Source: a bacterium
Lineage (GTDB): Bacteria > Sysuimicrobiota > Sysuimicrobiia > Sysuimicrobiales > Thermofontiviventaceae
Direction of reading: 5' to 3'
DNA length: 38,698 nucleotides
NCBI GenBank assembly: GCA_030550015.1
Contig: JAUQQG010000067.1
Span: forward strand, 1 to 38,698
Under the pieces are notes generated by a model. The model did not search any database, was not told the DNA's origin, and was given only the letters and a program-made list of their open reading frames with translations. Every line of letters begins with the position of its first letter. Position 1 is the stretch's first letter. Made by a program: the position numbers and the translations under genes. Shown one piece after another: positions 1 through 9,865 of this stretch.

Positions 1-1100
1 CAGGAATCCCCTCGCCTGCGCTTCGCGAGAGCGGAGGAGATTACCTTTCCCCCACCGATGGTCTGGAGGGGGGAGTAGCGTCGAAGGACAAATGGATCCC
101 CGCGTGCTGCCACAACAGGGGTTTCCAGCCGGACCTGGCCAACAGCGCTCTCCCCGGGACCAAGGACCTCCCGGTCCAGAAGGGCAAGCCGACCAAACGC
201 CTCTGCTGTCCCCAGGTAGAAGCGCAGGCGGGTCATATGGGCAACGGGCGGTGCTTGAGGAAGAAGCTCGACGCGCACGTCGAGGAGCGTCGCAGGGGTA
301 AAGGCTTGAGGGGTGACAAGGACGTCCCCTCGTTGGACCTCCTCCCTGGAGATTCCCGCGAGGTTCAGGGCAACACGGGTCCCGGCGATTCCCTCCTCCA
401 CCCACTGCCCATAACTCTGGATGCCTCGAACACGCACCTCTTTCCCTGACGGAAGCAGTTCCAGAACGTCTCCCGGCCGGATCCGCCCGCTCCAGAGCGT
501 CCCTGTGACCACAGTCCCAAATCCAGGCATGACGAAACTCCTGTCTACAGGGAGACGGACAGGGCCCTCCTGGGGGTGTAGAGGGATCTCGTCGAGAAGC
601 TTATCGATGGTTCGTATGAGCACGTCGAGGCCTTCCCCGGTCTTGGCGGAGACAGGGATAACCGGCATTCCTTGCAGGAAGGTCCCCTCCACCAGCTGAG
701 CAACTTCTTCTTGGACGAGGGCGAGCCAAGCATGATCTTCAACGAGGTCGATCTTAGTGAGCACCACGACGCCACAGCTCGGGTGCAGGAAACGCAGGAT
801 GTCCAAGTGTTCCCGCGTTTGGGGCATCACTCCCTCGTCGCTTGCCACGACCAAAAGGACAAGATCGATCCCAGTCGCACCGGCAAGCATCGTCCGGATG
901 AGTCTCTCGTGTCCAGGGACATCCACGATCCCAACCCTTCGCCCGCTTGGGAGGTCAAGATAAGCAAACCCAAGATCAATGGTCATCCCCCGTCGCTTTT
1001 CTTCTTCTAGCCGATCGGGGTCCATGCCGGTAAGAGCTTTCACGAGGGCACTCTTGCCGTGGTCGATGTGGCCTGCCGTACCAATGACGAACTGCCGCAT
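1..1100 (-). CDS. selB: Selenocysteine-specific elongation factor SelB (3' end cut by window)
   Basis: SelB is the GTPase that brings Sec-tRNA to UGA codons marked by a SECIS element. The frame is open from ATG 1100 to base 1, giving the first 366 residues. Visible: G1 loop GHIDHGKS (10-17), G3 DVPGHE (60-65), G4 TKID (115-118), then the EF-Tu-like domain 2 and the conserved segment ending in TIGGGKV. The C-terminal winged-helix domains that bind SECIS RNA lie outside the window. It starts 7 bp after the selA stop, so the two are co-transcribed. No duplication or frameshift is seen in this part. No tRNA-Sec or selD gene is present in the window. Confidence 0.95.
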   Translation of the reverse strand, partial: MRQFVIGTAGHIDHGKSALVKALTGMDPDRLEEEKRRGMTIDLGFAYLDLPSGRRVGIVDVPGHERLIRTMLAGATGIDLVLLVVASDEGVMPQTREHLDILRFLHPSCGVVVLTKIDLVEDHAWLALVQEEVAQLVEGTFLQGMPVIPVSAKTGEGLDVLIRTIDKLLDEIPLHPQEGPVRLPVDRSFVMPGFGTVVTGTLWSGRIRPGDVLELLPSGKEVRVRGIQSYGQWVEEGIAGTRVALNLAGISREEVQRGDVLVTPQAFTPATLLDVRVELLPQAPPVAHMTRLRFYLGTAEAFGRLALLDREVLGPGESAVGQVRLETPVVAARGDPFVLRRYSPLQTIGGGKVISSALAKRRRGDS

Positions 1101-1107
1101 AGCCGTT

Positions 1108-2609
1108 TCACGTGATGATTTCTCGTGTATCCGGGGTAAGGAGGGTTCGAAATACCTCGACCACTTCCTCCTCCTCACCGGGGAGAAGTGTACGAACATC
1201 AAGGAGGAGGGCATCCTCCCGAATCACCCCGATGAGGGGGAGGGGAAGGGAGCGCAACCTTTGATCCCATTTTTCCACGGGTTCGGTAAGGGGACGGATG
1301 GCCACCGCATAGGAGGGAAGATGGGCTTCAGGGAGGGAGCCCCCGCCGGCCTCAGCGGCCGTCTCTACCACAGTCGTCTCTGCAGTTCCCCTGAGGATCT
1401 CCTCTAATCTTCCACAAAGCTGGCGAGCCCGCCTTTCCAGTTCCTCCTGGGGAGCCGACAGCATGCGTAGGACGGGTACTTCTTGCCACGCACGTTCGGG
1501 ATCAAGGTAGTGGCGAAGGGTTGCTACGAGAGCAGCAAGGTTGAGCTTGTCGATGCGCACGGCTCGGGCAAGGGGATGGGATTGGATCCGCCTGAGGACT
1601 TCTTTCCGGCCAACGATCAAGGCTCGGGCAAGGGGATGGGATTGGATCCGCCTGAGGACTTCTTTCCGGCCAACGATCAAGCCTGCCTGGGGACCTCCCA
1701 AGAGCTTGTCCCCGCTGAAGGTCACCACATCCACCCCTGCTTTTACCGCCTCCCCAACAGTTGGTTCCTGGGGTAGACCACGGCGGCCAAGGTCCAGGAG
1801 GGCACCGCTACCGAGATCGTACATCACTGGGATACCCGCGCGCCTCCCGAGTTGGACGAGCTCTGGGAGGGCGGTCTCATGCACAAATCCCCGGAGAGTG
1901 AAGTTGCTTCGGTGAACCTTCAGGAGAAGGGCCGTTTGGGAGGTAATGGCACGCTCATAATCCCACACGTAGGTCTTGTTTGTCGTTCCCACCTCCACGA
2001 GCTTGGCCCCGCTTGCCGCCATGACATCGGGCATCCGGAAGGTCCCTCCGATCTCCACGAGCTCTCCCCGGGACACAACGACCTCCTTCCCCTGGGCAAG
2101 GGCCGTCAGGACAAGAAGGACAGCTGCGGCGTTGTTGTTCACAGCAAACCCTGCCTCTGCCCCAGTCACCTGGACAAGAAGGGACTCGATGTGGGCATGC
2201 CGAGAGCCTCTTCCCCGCCCCTCCAGGCCGACTTCTAGGGTGGAATAGCTGGACATTTCTGCAACCGCCCTCCTTGCGGCCTCGCTCAGGGGTGCACGAC
2301 CAAGATTGGTGTGGAGGATGACTCCAGTGGCATTGATCACCCTTCGCAGAGAGGGTAGGCTTTTTCGTGCGATCAGAGCACGGGCCTCGCGGAGGATGGC
2401 GCACGGGCCTCGCGGAGGATGGCCTCTATGGAGACATCTACGGTGGGGAGATCTTCCCTCATGAGGATCTGGCGCTTCTTTTCTAGCACCTCTCGGACAC
2501 AAGCCACAACCAGCGCGCGGGGATAGCGGAGAAGATACCCCTCGGCGTCGAGATGGGCGAGGACACGCTCAACCTGGGGGAGCTGACGGAGCGAGGCCTT
2601 CGGGTCCAT
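1108..2609 (-). CDS. selA: L-seryl-tRNA(Sec) selenium transferase SelA (frameshifted as sequenced)
   Basis: SelA is the PLP enzyme that converts Ser-tRNA(Sec) to Sec-tRNA(Sec). Family blocks are clear: [15 protein letters not shown], the [10 protein letters not shown] motif, [11 protein letters not shown], and [12 protein letters not shown] with the PLP lysine. I choose ATG 2609 (MDPKASL) because a purine-rich GGGGAGG lies about 5 nt upstream; an in-frame ATG also exists at 2636. Two duplications disturb the gene. A 23-bp one (2378-2423) shifts the frame after EAILREA, and a 60-bp one (1561-1680) inserts 20 extra residues in frame. Without them the protein would be 472 aa, close to E. coli SelA (463). 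The stop is 7 bp before selB; the zinc-ribbon gene is just upstream. Confidence 0.93.
1561..1680. repeat. 60-bp exact tandem duplication in selA
   Basis: 1561-1620 equals 1621-1680 exactly. In frame; inserts 20 residues after the LLGGPQAG motif of SelA. Confidence 0.98.
2378..2423. repeat. 23-bp exact tandem duplication in selA
   Basis: 2378-2400 equals 2401-2423. Not a multiple of three; it splits selA into two frames. Confidence 0.98.
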
Positions 2610-2635
2610 GGGCCCTCCCCTGGCCATTGCCCCCA

Positions 2636-2848
2636 TTACCGGAAGAGAAAGCCCAGGAGAGCTCCACAGGTGATGAGGATGACCAGAACAACAACCAGCT
2701 GGCCAAGGTCCCTACGGACCCATCTCACCACTACTTCCTCCCCGATCACACTTTCCTGGGACGTTGCCTGCGGCCTCAGGCGAACGCCGCACTTCCGGCA
2801 CACGATCTTCCCAGGAGGGTTCTCCGTGCCACACTTCGGGCAACGCAT
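2636..2848 (-). CDS. Small zinc-ribbon membrane protein
   Basis: This 70-residue protein has an N-terminal zinc ribbon with CPKC (Cys3, Cys6) and CRKC (Cys17, Cys20), a linker rich in Gln, Glu and Arg, and one hydrophobic helix at about residues 49-68 ending in a basic FLFR. It is probably a tail-anchored inner-membrane protein with the ribbon in the cytoplasm. It lies between the PHP gene (24-bp gap) and selA (26-bp gap) in the same orientation. Such short zinc-ribbon/TM proteins are widespread but I know no assigned function. The cysteine spacing and operon position make it a believable gene. Confidence 0.75.
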   Translation of the reverse strand: MRCPKCGTENPPGKIVCRKCGVRLRPQATSQESVIGEEVVVRWVRRDLGQLVVVLVILITCGALLGFLFR

Positions 2849-2871
2849 CCTTAAGCCTCCCTGTTCGAGAT

Positions 2872-3702
2872 CTATGAGCCTCGGACCAGTCTCACCTTTT
2901 CCTTAAGCAATGTAACTACCTCCAGAGGTACTTCTACGCTCCCAACCTGGACCCGTGGGGCAAGATCGCCTCCGTGAAAGTCGGTACCCCCTGTGGTGAG
3001 GAGACCAAGCTTCTTCGCCAGGGCCAGGTAGTGCTGCACTTGCGCAGGGGAGTGTTCGGGATAGTAGACCTCGATCCCCATGAGGCCAGCGGAGACGAGA
3101 TCTGGCACAAGTCCATCCCGGTTGCTCAGACCCGGGTGTGCAAGCACAGGAACTCCGCCCGCGCGGAGGATGACCTGTACCGCCTCCTCAGGGGTAAATC
3201 TCTCCCGTTCCACGTACGCGGGGCCCCCTCGTCCAAGGTACAGCCTGAATGCCTCCTCAGGAGTGGAGACGTAGCCAGCTTCTACCATCGCCCTGGCGAG
3301 GTGGGGCCTCCCGACGGATCCCCCATGCGCAAGGGCGAGGACTCGCTGGAGATCCAGGCGGATCCCCAAATTGGCCAGCTTGGCGAGCATCCTGGTAGCA
3401 CGGTCGAGGCGGCTCTCTCGGAGGCGACGCAAGGTCCCTTGAAACCACTCGCTTCTGTGGTCGATGTAGTATCCCAGGACGTGGATCTCCGCGCCCTGAA
3501 CGTCTGTATTGATCTCGACTCCTGGGATAACCTCTACGCGCAGCTCCTTGCCTACCTCGAGTGCTTCCTCGATCCCGTCGGTCGTATCGTGATCCGTGAT
3601 TGCGAGGATCGCCACACCCAGGCGGGCAGCCTCCTCCACCAAGGCTCGTGGGGAAAGGAGCCCATCTGAGGCAGTGGTGTGGGTGTGAAGGTCCACACGC
3701 AT
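2872..3702 (-). CDS. PHP-domain metal-dependent phosphoesterase (RNase AM/YciV-like)
   Basis: A complete 276-aa PHP protein. Metal-site motifs appear in order: HTHTTASDG near the N-terminus, ITDHDT, the Glu of PGVEI, LAHPG and GTDFHG near the C-terminus. The family includes E. coli YciV/RNase AM, a 5'-3' exonuclease acting on short RNA, and 3',5'-nucleotide bisphosphatases; this copy could be either. The start is uncertain: ATG 3702 directly touches an AGGAG, while the GTG two codons later (3696) sits at better spacing from it. It follows ymdB in the same operon, so a nucleotide or RNA turnover role fits. No duplication is seen. Confidence 0.88.
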   Translation of the reverse strand: MRVDLHTHTTASDGLLSPRALVEEAARLGVAILAITDHDTTDGIEEALEVGKELRVEVIPGVEINTDVQGAEIHVLGYYIDHRSEWFQGTLRRLRESRLDRATRMLAKLANLGIRLDLQRVLALAHGGSVGRPHLARAMVEAGYVSTPEEAFRLYLGRGGPAYVERERFTPEEAVQVILRAGGVPVLAHPGLSNRDGLVPDLVSAGLMGIEVYYPEHSPAQVQHYLALAKKLGLLTTGGTDFHGGDLAPRVQVGSVEVPLEVVTLLKEKVRLVRGS

Positions 3703-3796
3703 CTCCTTGAGTACCTCTGCGAACTTCTTTCACCGCTTGCGGGAGGCTTCTCGGAAATCCTGAGGTCCCCGGCAAAATTCACAAAGAGTTCGCTCT

Positions 3797-4718
3797 TTAC
3801 GGGTCCATTTCCCCGAACCCTTCGACCAGATGGATCCGCTGGATGGCAAGAGCCTTCCCAGTTTGCTCGTCAACCTCAACGAGAACGGCATCAAGCTGGG
3901 CTGTTCCCTTAGCAACCTGGAAGCGCACGGGGAGCTGGGTGAGGAACCTCTGGATGACTTCCTCCCTCTCCATACCGATGATTCCATCCCGCGGCCCTGT
4001 CATCCCAACGTCGGTGATGTAAGCAGTCCCCCCTGGAAGGATGCGTTCGTCAGCCGTCTGTACATGGGTGTGCGTGCCAAGGACGGCAGAGACCTTGCCA
4101 TCCAGGAACCAGGCGAGGGCCATCTTCTCCGAAGTGGCCTCGGCGTGGACATCCACAAAGATCAGGGGAGTCTCCTCCCGGAGTTTTTCCACCTCCTCTA
4201 GCCCTACCCGGAACGGATCCTCGAGTTCTTGCATAAATACCCGGCCTTGGAGGTTGACGACGCCAACCCGCAGATCAGGGGAGTCTCCTCCCGGAGTTTT
4301 TCCACCTCCTCTAGCCCTACCCGGAACGGATCCTCGAGTTCTTGCATAAACACCCGGCCTTGGAGGTTGACGACGCCAACCCGCTGCCCCCTGGGGCCTT
4401 GCGCAACGAGGGATCCTCGTCCAGGGGCCCCAGGAGGGTAGTTTGCCGGCCGCAAGACCCTAGGGTGGCTATTGAGGACTTCGTAGATCTCGCGGTGGTG
4501 CCAAGTATGGTTCCCCCCTGTGATGACGTCAACGCCACATGCAAAGATCTCCTCTACTGTTGCCTTGGTCAACCCGGTTCCTCCTGCGGCGTTCTCCCCG
4601 TTGGCGATGACGAAATCTACCTCAAACTTCTGGCGAAGGTGGGGGAGGAAGCGCATAAGAACCCTTCGCCCGGGCCTGCCGGTGATCCGGTGATGTCGCC
4701 AACCATGAGTACCTTCAT
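3797..4718 (-). CDS. ymdB: YmdB family metallophosphoesterase (doubly frameshifted as sequenced)
   Basis: YmdB is a calcineurin-like phosphodiesterase that hydrolyses 2',3'-cyclic nucleotides and is regularly found beside rny. Translation from ATG 4718 gives MKVLMVGDITG, then frame is lost at a tandem 8-bp repeat (4679-4694). With one copy removed it reads DITGRPGRRVLMRFLPHLR and continues through ANGENAAGG, TGGNHTWHHREI and RPANYPPG. A second break is the 113-bp duplication (4159-4384) inside the LREETPLI/FVDVHAEATSEK region. After that the frame holds HAEATSEK, GTHTHVQTADE and TDVGMTGP. The corrected length is 266 aa, like B. subtilis YmdB. The start lies 22 bp after the rny stop. Confidence 0.92.
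4159..4384. repeat. 113-bp tandem duplication in ymdB
   Basis: 4159-4271 and 4272-4384 differ only at 4238 (t) versus 4351 (c). Frameshifts ymdB. Confidence 0.98.
4679..4694. repeat. 8-bp tandem duplication at the ymdB 5' end
   Basis: CCGGTGAT twice. It breaks the conserved DITGRPGRR start of YmdB; removing one copy restores it. Confidence 0.85.
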
Positions 4719-4740
4719 AGAGAGGATCCCCCGGCCGGTT

Positions 4741-6309
4741 TCACTTTGCGTACTCCACCACACGCGTCTCCCTCAGGACGGTAACTTTGATCTGACCGGG
4801 GTACTCCAGTTCTTCTTCGATCTTCTTGGCGATCTGGCGTGCCAGAAGAACTGCGCCGCTGTCATCCACCTCCTGGGGTCTGACAATCACCCGGACCTCC
4901 CGACCAGCCTGGATAGCGTATGCCTTCTCCACACCATCGAAGGAACTCGCCAAGCGTTCCAGGTTCTCCAGGCGTTTCAGGTACATCTCCACAGTCTCCT
5001 TCCTGGCGCCTGGCCTGCTGGCAGAGATGGCATCAGCAGCAGCGACGAGGATCGCCTCGATGCACTTGGCCTCCTCCTCGCCATGGTGGTAGGCGATGGC
5101 GTTCAGGACCTCCGGGGGCTCGTGGTAGCGTTTGGCAATGTCTATCCCGATGGCGCTGTGTGTCCCTTCTACCTCGGCGCTGTGTGTCCCTTCTACCTCG
5201 TGGGTGAGGGCCTTCCCAATGTCGTGGAGCAGCCCTGCGCGTTTTGCCAGGGCTACATTAGCACCCAGGTGGGAGGCCATGAGCCCGGCCAGGAGCGCGA
5301 CCTCCACGGAGTGCTGGAGGAGGTTCTGACCGTAGCTGTACCGGAACCGGAGGCGCCCAAGCAACTTGATCTCCTCGGGATGCAAGCCGTGGACCCCCGC
5401 CTCAAATGCGGCACGCTCCCCTTCCTCCCGGATCCTGGCCTCGAGTTCCCGCTGCGCCTTCTCCACCATCTCCTCGATGCGCGCTGGGTGGATCCGCCCA
5501 TCGGCAATGAGTTTTTCCAAGGTGATCTTGGCGATCTCCCGGCGGATGGGATCAAAGGAGGAAATGGTCACCGCTTCTGGGGTGTCGTCGATGATCAGGT
5601 CCACACCTGTGAGGGTCTCCAGAGTACGAATGTTCCGCCCCTCACGACCGATGATCCTTCCCTTCATATCCTCGTTGGGCAGGGGGACCACCGATACAGT
5701 AACCTCGGCGGTGTGGTCGGCAGCACACCGCTGAATGGCAAGGGCAATGATCTCCTTGGCAAGGCGGTCGGCTTCTGCCCTTGCCTGCTCCTCCACTTTC
5801 TTGATGAGCTGGGCCGCCTCGTGGCGAACCTCCGCCTCGATCTCGCGCAGCAGTTGCTCTTTGGCCTCTTCTGAGGTTAGACCTGCGATGCGCTCAAGCT
5901 CAAGGCGGTGCTCCCTCCGAAGCGCTTCTACCTCCTCCCTGGCCTTTGAAACCTCCTGCTCTCTCTGGATGAGGGCACGCTCTCGACGCTCCAAGGCTTC
6001 CGCCTTGCGGTCCAAGGATTCCTCGCGTTGCACAATACGTCGCTCGAGACGCTGAATCTCTGCCCGTTGCTCGCGGATCTCCCGTTCAGCTTCCCGCTTG
6101 ATCCGGTATGCCTCATCCTTCGCTTCGAGGATCGCTTCACGTTTCTTTGCCTCCGCTTCCTTCTTTGCATCCTCGAGTATCCGGCGGGCAGCTTCTTCCG
6201 CTGATTTAATCTTCGCCTCGGCGACGAACCTGCGCAGGAGGTATCCAAGGAGGAATCCAACCAACCCCAGCCCGGCCGCGATCGCGTAGGAAACCAACGC
6301 GGGGTCGAT
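4741..6309 (-). CDS. rny: Ribonuclease Y
   Basis: RNase Y is the membrane-anchored endoribonuclease that starts mRNA decay. Domains in order: N-terminal membrane helix ([18 protein letters not shown]), long charged coiled coil to about residue 180, KH domain with [17 protein letters not shown] domain with HSVEV and LLHDIGKA, and a conserved C-terminal region. A 24-bp in-frame duplication (5152-5199) repeats EVEGTHSA after the HD motif; corrected length is 514 aa. The start is odd: a strong AGGAGG (around 6318-6323) is ideally placed for codon 6309-6307, which reads ATC, giving (M)DPALVSYA. The first usual start codon is TTG 6297, 21 nt from that AGGAGG. ymdB follows. Confidence 0.95.
   Translation of the reverse strand: MDPALVSYAIAAGLGLVGFLLGYLLRRFVAEAKIKSAEEAARRILEDAKKEAEAKKREAILEAKDEAYRIKREAEREIREQRAEIQRLERRIVQREESLDRKAEALERRERALIQREQEVSKAREEVEALRREHRLELERIAGLTSEEAKEQLLREIEAEVRHEAAQLIKKVEEQARAEADRLAKEIIALAIQRCAADHTAEVTVSVVPLPNEDMKGRIIGREGRNIRTLETLTGVDLIIDDTPEAVTISSFDPIRREIAKITLEKLIADGRIHPARIEEMVEKAQRELEARIREEGERAAFEAGVHGLHPEEIKLLGRLRFRYSYGQNLLQHSVEVALLAGLMASHLGANVALAKRAGLLHDIGKALTHEVEGTHSAEVEGTHSAIGIDIAKRYHEPPEVLNAIAYHHGEEEAKCIEAILVAAADAISASRPGARKETVEMYLKRLENLERLASSFDGVEKAYAIQAGREVRVIVRPQEVDDSGAVLLARQIAKKIEEELEYPGQIKVTVLRETRVVEYAK
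5152..5199. repeat. 24-bp exact tandem duplication in rny
   Basis: In frame; repeats EVEGTHSA in the HD domain of RNase Y. Confidence 0.98.
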
Positions 6310-6332
6310 GGCTGTTCACCTCCTTGTGTACC

Positions 6333-6349
6333 CCAGGGGAGCCCCCTGG
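6333..6349 (-). promoter_or_regulatory. Hairpin in the rny leader
   Basis: A perfect 7-bp inverted repeat, CCAGGGG and CCCCTGG with a 3-nt loop, lies about 10 nt upstream of the rny ribosome-binding site in an approximately 225-bp non-coding stretch between yhaN and rny. No U tract follows it on the minus strand, so a translational or RNA-stability role is more likely than a terminator. I see no convincing promoter in the stretch. Confidence 0.4.
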
Positions 6350-6534
6350 AGATTTTGATAGGCCCAGAGATGTGCGGGCCCCTTCAGGTACGTCGCTCCT
6401 GACAGCCCACCTCACTCTCAAGCAAGGGGGTCTCAGGATTTCCCTGCTGGTGCATCGTCCAGTGCAGTTCTCCTGCAGCTCCCTGGCGGGATTCCCACAG
6501 GCCCTCAGGGAAGACGAGTCCGGTGCACCTTAGG

Positions 6535-8732
6535 CTATTGTATCCCTATCCCCGAGAGGGTGTCAATGTGAATGAGGTGGTCGGCATACTTGCTGTACTC
6601 TCGCCTACACGTGAACAGCAGCACTTGGTAACGGGAGGAAAGCCGCCTGATCAGGTCTATGGCAGCCTGGAGCCGCTCCTCGTCGAAGTGGACGAAGGGG
6701 TCGTCCAGCACAAGGGGCGGGGATTTCCCCTGGGCAAGGACTTCGACGAGCGCGAGGCGGGTCGCAAGGTAGACTTGATCGATGGCCCCACGACTAAATT
6801 CTGGCTCTTTGGGGGCGATCCACCGTTGCGCCTCGTCCACCCAGACCTCCACCTGGAGGGAATCCTCGGCCATGCGCACGCGATGGTAGCGTCCTCCCGT
6901 GAGGACCTTGAGGTATTCCCCTGCCCGGGAGCTGACCACCTCCCGGGCAGGGACCATAACCTGCTGGTGCGCTTCCCGTAGCACTTCATAGGCCATTTCG
7001 TAGACGCGTAGGCGATTCCTCTCCAGCTGGAGGCGCTCCTTGTCAACCTCCTTGAGCTCCTCGAGGGCGGGGGAGTAATGCTCAATCTCCCACTCAAGCC
7101 GTTGCTTCCTCTGCTCGAGCTGACGCACCTGGGTTCTGAGACGTTCCACCTCTTCCTCTAGGTGTTGCACTTCGAGGGGGAGAAGGCGCTTCGCCGCTAC
7201 CTCTGGGTTCTTCAAGTATTCCGTTCGCACGAAGATCTCCCGCTGGATATCCTGATACTGTTCTTGCAAGGTCTCTACCGTCTGATCCCCCTGGAGGTCT
7301 TGGAGGGACTGCGCAAGGGCTCTTTGCTCCCCGACAAGGCGTTGGTAATGCTCATACCGGCGAGTGGCCTCCTCCAGGCTATTGCACCTCAGTTCCTTGA
7401 GCAATTGGCGCATTTCCTCCTCGAACTTGCCAGCATCCCTGCGCGCGACCTCCAGCTCTTTTCGCCGGGCTTCCAGCCGATCTTCCTCGATGCGTCGCGC
7501 CTCCTCCATTTTCCAGAACTTGTAAGCGAAAAGGAGAAATTGTAAGCGAAAAGGAGAAAGAGGACCCCTGGCAGGGCCGTAAGACCCCCCCACACGATCC
7601 CCCTCCACGCGGAGAGGACCATGCTAGCGATGAGGCTCACTGTCGCGAGGGTGAGAAGAGCGGAAACGGCCCGCCCGGCGAATCGCGGGAACTGAGCGAG
7701 GCTTCCCTCCATTGCCCTTACTTCTTCGGCTAGGCGTTCGGCACGCGATGCTGCGCCGGAATAAAAAGCGTAGGTTTCCCGGAGCTTGTGCATCGTCTCC
7801 TCGTCTGGAACCTCTCCCTCCCCAATGAGCGCAGCAATCTCCTCTTTGATCTGTGAAAGTTTGAGGATGTTTTGGTGAATTTTCCTTATCCGGTCTCCCA
7901 ACTGAGATTCCTGTGTTTTGAGTTCCTGCAGGCGGTTCTCAACGCGCATGAGCTCTTGGTTCACCTTGAGAAGGTTGTCTTTGATGGTCAGTGTGGTTGC
8001 AGCCCGTTCAAGCTCTTTGCTCACCTCGATAATCTCCTTGCGGCTCTGGATGGCCTGTTGGGCCTTCTGGAGGAGTTCCGCCCGCCGCCCCTCGAGGGAA
8101 GTCACAATGTTCTCCAGTCGCTTAATAGGCCCCGGATCTTTGGCGTACCGCTGGAGCCCCTTCCGTTGGGCTTCGATCGCTTGCTCAAGCCGGTGAAGGA
8201 CCGTTACCACGTTCGCATCCTGTCCTCCACCGGTGATGATCCTGGAAAGCTCCTTGGCGATATCCGGGGTGTCAGTGGATAGCCGGTCAAGCTCTGCCTG
8301 GGCCACATGCGCAGTGGACCGATAGAGATTTTCGTTGGGAAACCCAAGAAGAGTCCCGATCTCCCTCTGGATCCGCGCGTGTCCCTCCCAGTTGTTCCCC
8401 TTGCTGTCGCGCAAGAAGACCTTGCGTCCGTTGCTGTCGCGCAAGAAGACCTTGCGTCCGTGGAAATCCTTGCCCAGGGTGTAGACCTCCCCGTCCGCCT
8501 CAAATTCCAGCTCAAGGACCGCAGGACGATCCGAGCCCCAGGAGCGGGTGCTTTCCCGGATTGCCTGGGAGGTCGTCGCGGCGTTCCCATACAGAGCCAT
8601 GATGATCGCCTCGCGGAGAGTGGACTTGCCTGCCTCGTTCGGGCCGACGATGACGTTGAGACCTGGATGGAAGGTGATCTCCAAGCCCCGCAGGCGACGA
8701 AAGCGTCGTACTCGAAGGCGACGAAGGCGCAC
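6535..8732 (-). CDS. YhaN-like Rad50/SMC-type ATPase with membrane hairpin (frameshifted as sequenced)
   Basis: A split ABC ATPase of the Rad50/SbcC/YhaN kind. The GTG start overlaps the yhaO-like stop (TAGTG). The N-terminal half has Walker A GPNEAGKST (about 30-38) and a long coiled coil. Two hydrophobic helices follow (about 344-366 and 368-388), as in B. subtilis YhaN. After a second coiled coil come the signature-like FSRGAIDQVYLATRLALVE and Walker B VLDDPFVHFDEER. A 30-bp in-frame duplication (8401-8460) repeats GRKVFLRDS. A 20-bp duplication (7520-7559) shifts the frame exactly at FAYKFWKMEE. Corrected length is 715 aa. It is the last gene of the repair cassette. Confidence 0.88.
7520..7559. 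repeat. 20-bp exact tandem duplication in the yhaN-like gene
   Basis: 7520-7539 equals 7540-7559. Frameshift right after the second membrane helix. Confidence 0.98.
8401..8460. repeat. 30-bp exact tandem duplication in the yhaN-like gene
   Basis: In frame; repeats NGRKVFLRDS. Confidence 0.98.
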
Positions 8733-9865
8733 TAGAGGACCTCCCTCCCCTGCAAAAGTCCCACCCCAAGCTGGAGTGCCTCCTCAAGGAGGGGACGCTC
8801 TGCAGGGTCTAGTTCCTCCATTCTCTTTCGCATTAAGCGAACGAACCTCCCCAGAACGGTTCCTTCGGGGAAGTCCTGCTCGTCCAAGTCCTCCAGCCGA
8901 AGGGAACTCTCGTTGCGCACACGCAAGCGGAAGAAATGCCCACCCAGATCCTCTTCCAGTTCCGCTGCTGAAATAGAGATCCCGGGCTGGATGAACCCCT
9001 TGAGGATCACGTCCATGATGAGATCAGGATCTGCCTCCTGGAGGATCCGGGCCTTGATCTCCTCCACAGGGAGGGCGGAGATCTCGAGTTCAATTTTTTT
9101 GTAGGACCTTCGACCCACACGAACAGGCCGGACGTGCGCAGAGCCAGGCTCCTCCAGTGCAGAGCCAGGCTCCTCCAGTGTCACCAAAAGAACATGGCCC
9201 GCCCCCTCCTGGTCGAGGCTTAAGAACTCAGGGGAACCTGAGTACCAAGCAGTGGTGGGCGGCCCCAGGACCCGCTGGCAAGAGTGCCAGTCGCCAAGCG
9301 CAAGATAGTCGAGCCCGAGACCCCGGATTTCCTCGGGGTGGATTGTCGCTGGGCCTTCCACTTGCCCTGAACGGTAGATGCTCCCATGGACCAAGCCCAC
9401 AGCAAAGCGCGTTTGCCGTTCTACCTTCCAGCCTGCGAGCGGGCTGCGGCCAGAGCCAGGGGATGGGGAGCTCCCGAACACAGTGAGGTCGAGCTGGGAG
9501 AATACCTTGCTTCCCGGGGTGGTCCCAAACAGGGTGACGTTGCTGCACTGCTCGAATCGTCCGACCGCGTAGACGCCCCCCTCTTCGAAAGGGTCATGGT
9601 TCCCGGCAATCAGACACAACGGGATTCCCCTCGCCTCCAGGCGGCGGAACTGTTCGCGCACAAAGGAGATGGTGGATTCTGACTGGTGGGGGGAATCGAA
9701 CAGGTCGCCAGCGATGAGGACAAGGTCCACGGGCTCCTCGCACGCTATCCCAATGGCCCTAGCGAAGGTCTCCTGCAGCTGGCGACGATGTTCTCGTCCT
9801 CGCTCACCCAGCATCTGGAACCGCGCCCCCAGATGGACATCTGAGAGGTGGAGCAACTTGATCAT
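8732..9865 (-). CDS. YhaO/Mre11/SbcD-like DNA repair exonuclease
   Basis: A calcineurin-type nuclease, likely partner of the downstream Rad50-like ATPase. Phosphoesterase motifs: HLSDVHLG, AGDLFD, GNHDPF, LVHGS and GDWHSC, followed by a C-terminal capping region. The true start is ATG 9865 (MIKLLHLSDV): it overlaps the WYL gene stop (ATGA) and has a GGGAAGGGG stretch upstream. An open frame continues to 9949 but is not conserved. A 21-bp in-frame duplication (9138-9179) repeats EEPGSA. Corrected length is 370 aa. Among Mre11 homologues it matches YhaO best because its partner has the YhaN membrane hairpin. Confidence 0.9.
   Translation of the reverse strand: MIKLLHLSDVHLGARFQMLGERGREHRRQLQETFARAIGIACEEPVDLVLIAGDLFDSPHQSESTISFVREQFRRLEARGIPLCLIAGNHDPFEEGGVYAVGRFEQCSNVTLFGTTPGSKVFSQLDLTVFGSSPSPGSGRSPLAGWKVERQTRFAVGLVHGSIYRSGQVEGPATIHPEEIRGLGLDYLALGDWHSCQRVLGPPTTAWYSGSPEFLSLDQEGAGHVLLVTLEEPGSALEEPGSAHVRPVRVGRRSYKKIELEISALPVEEIKARILQEADPDLIMDVILKGFIQPGISISAAELEEDLGGHFFRLRVRNESSLRLEDLDEQDFPEGTVLGRFVRLMRKRMEELDPAERPLLEEALQLGVGLLQGREVL
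9138..9179. repeat. 21-bp exact tandem duplication in the yhaO-like gene
   Basis: In frame; repeats EEPGSAL. Confidence 0.97.

Noticed and set aside
1108-2502. SelA as a complete gene starting at TTG 2502
   Set aside because: Its first 30 or so residues are an out-of-frame reading caused by the 23-bp duplication; the real N-terminus is in the other frame from 2609.
4342-5874. Long plus-strand open frame (510 codons) opposite rny and ymdB
   Set aside because: It lies antisense to a clear RNase Y, has no family resemblance or ribosome-binding site, and is a by-product of GC-rich codon bias.
6310-6534. A non-coding RNA (6S or SRP RNA) in the gap between yhaN and rny
   Set aside because: I found no SRP consensus loop, no 6S-like closing stem and no promoter; only the short hairpin at 6333-6349 is supportable.
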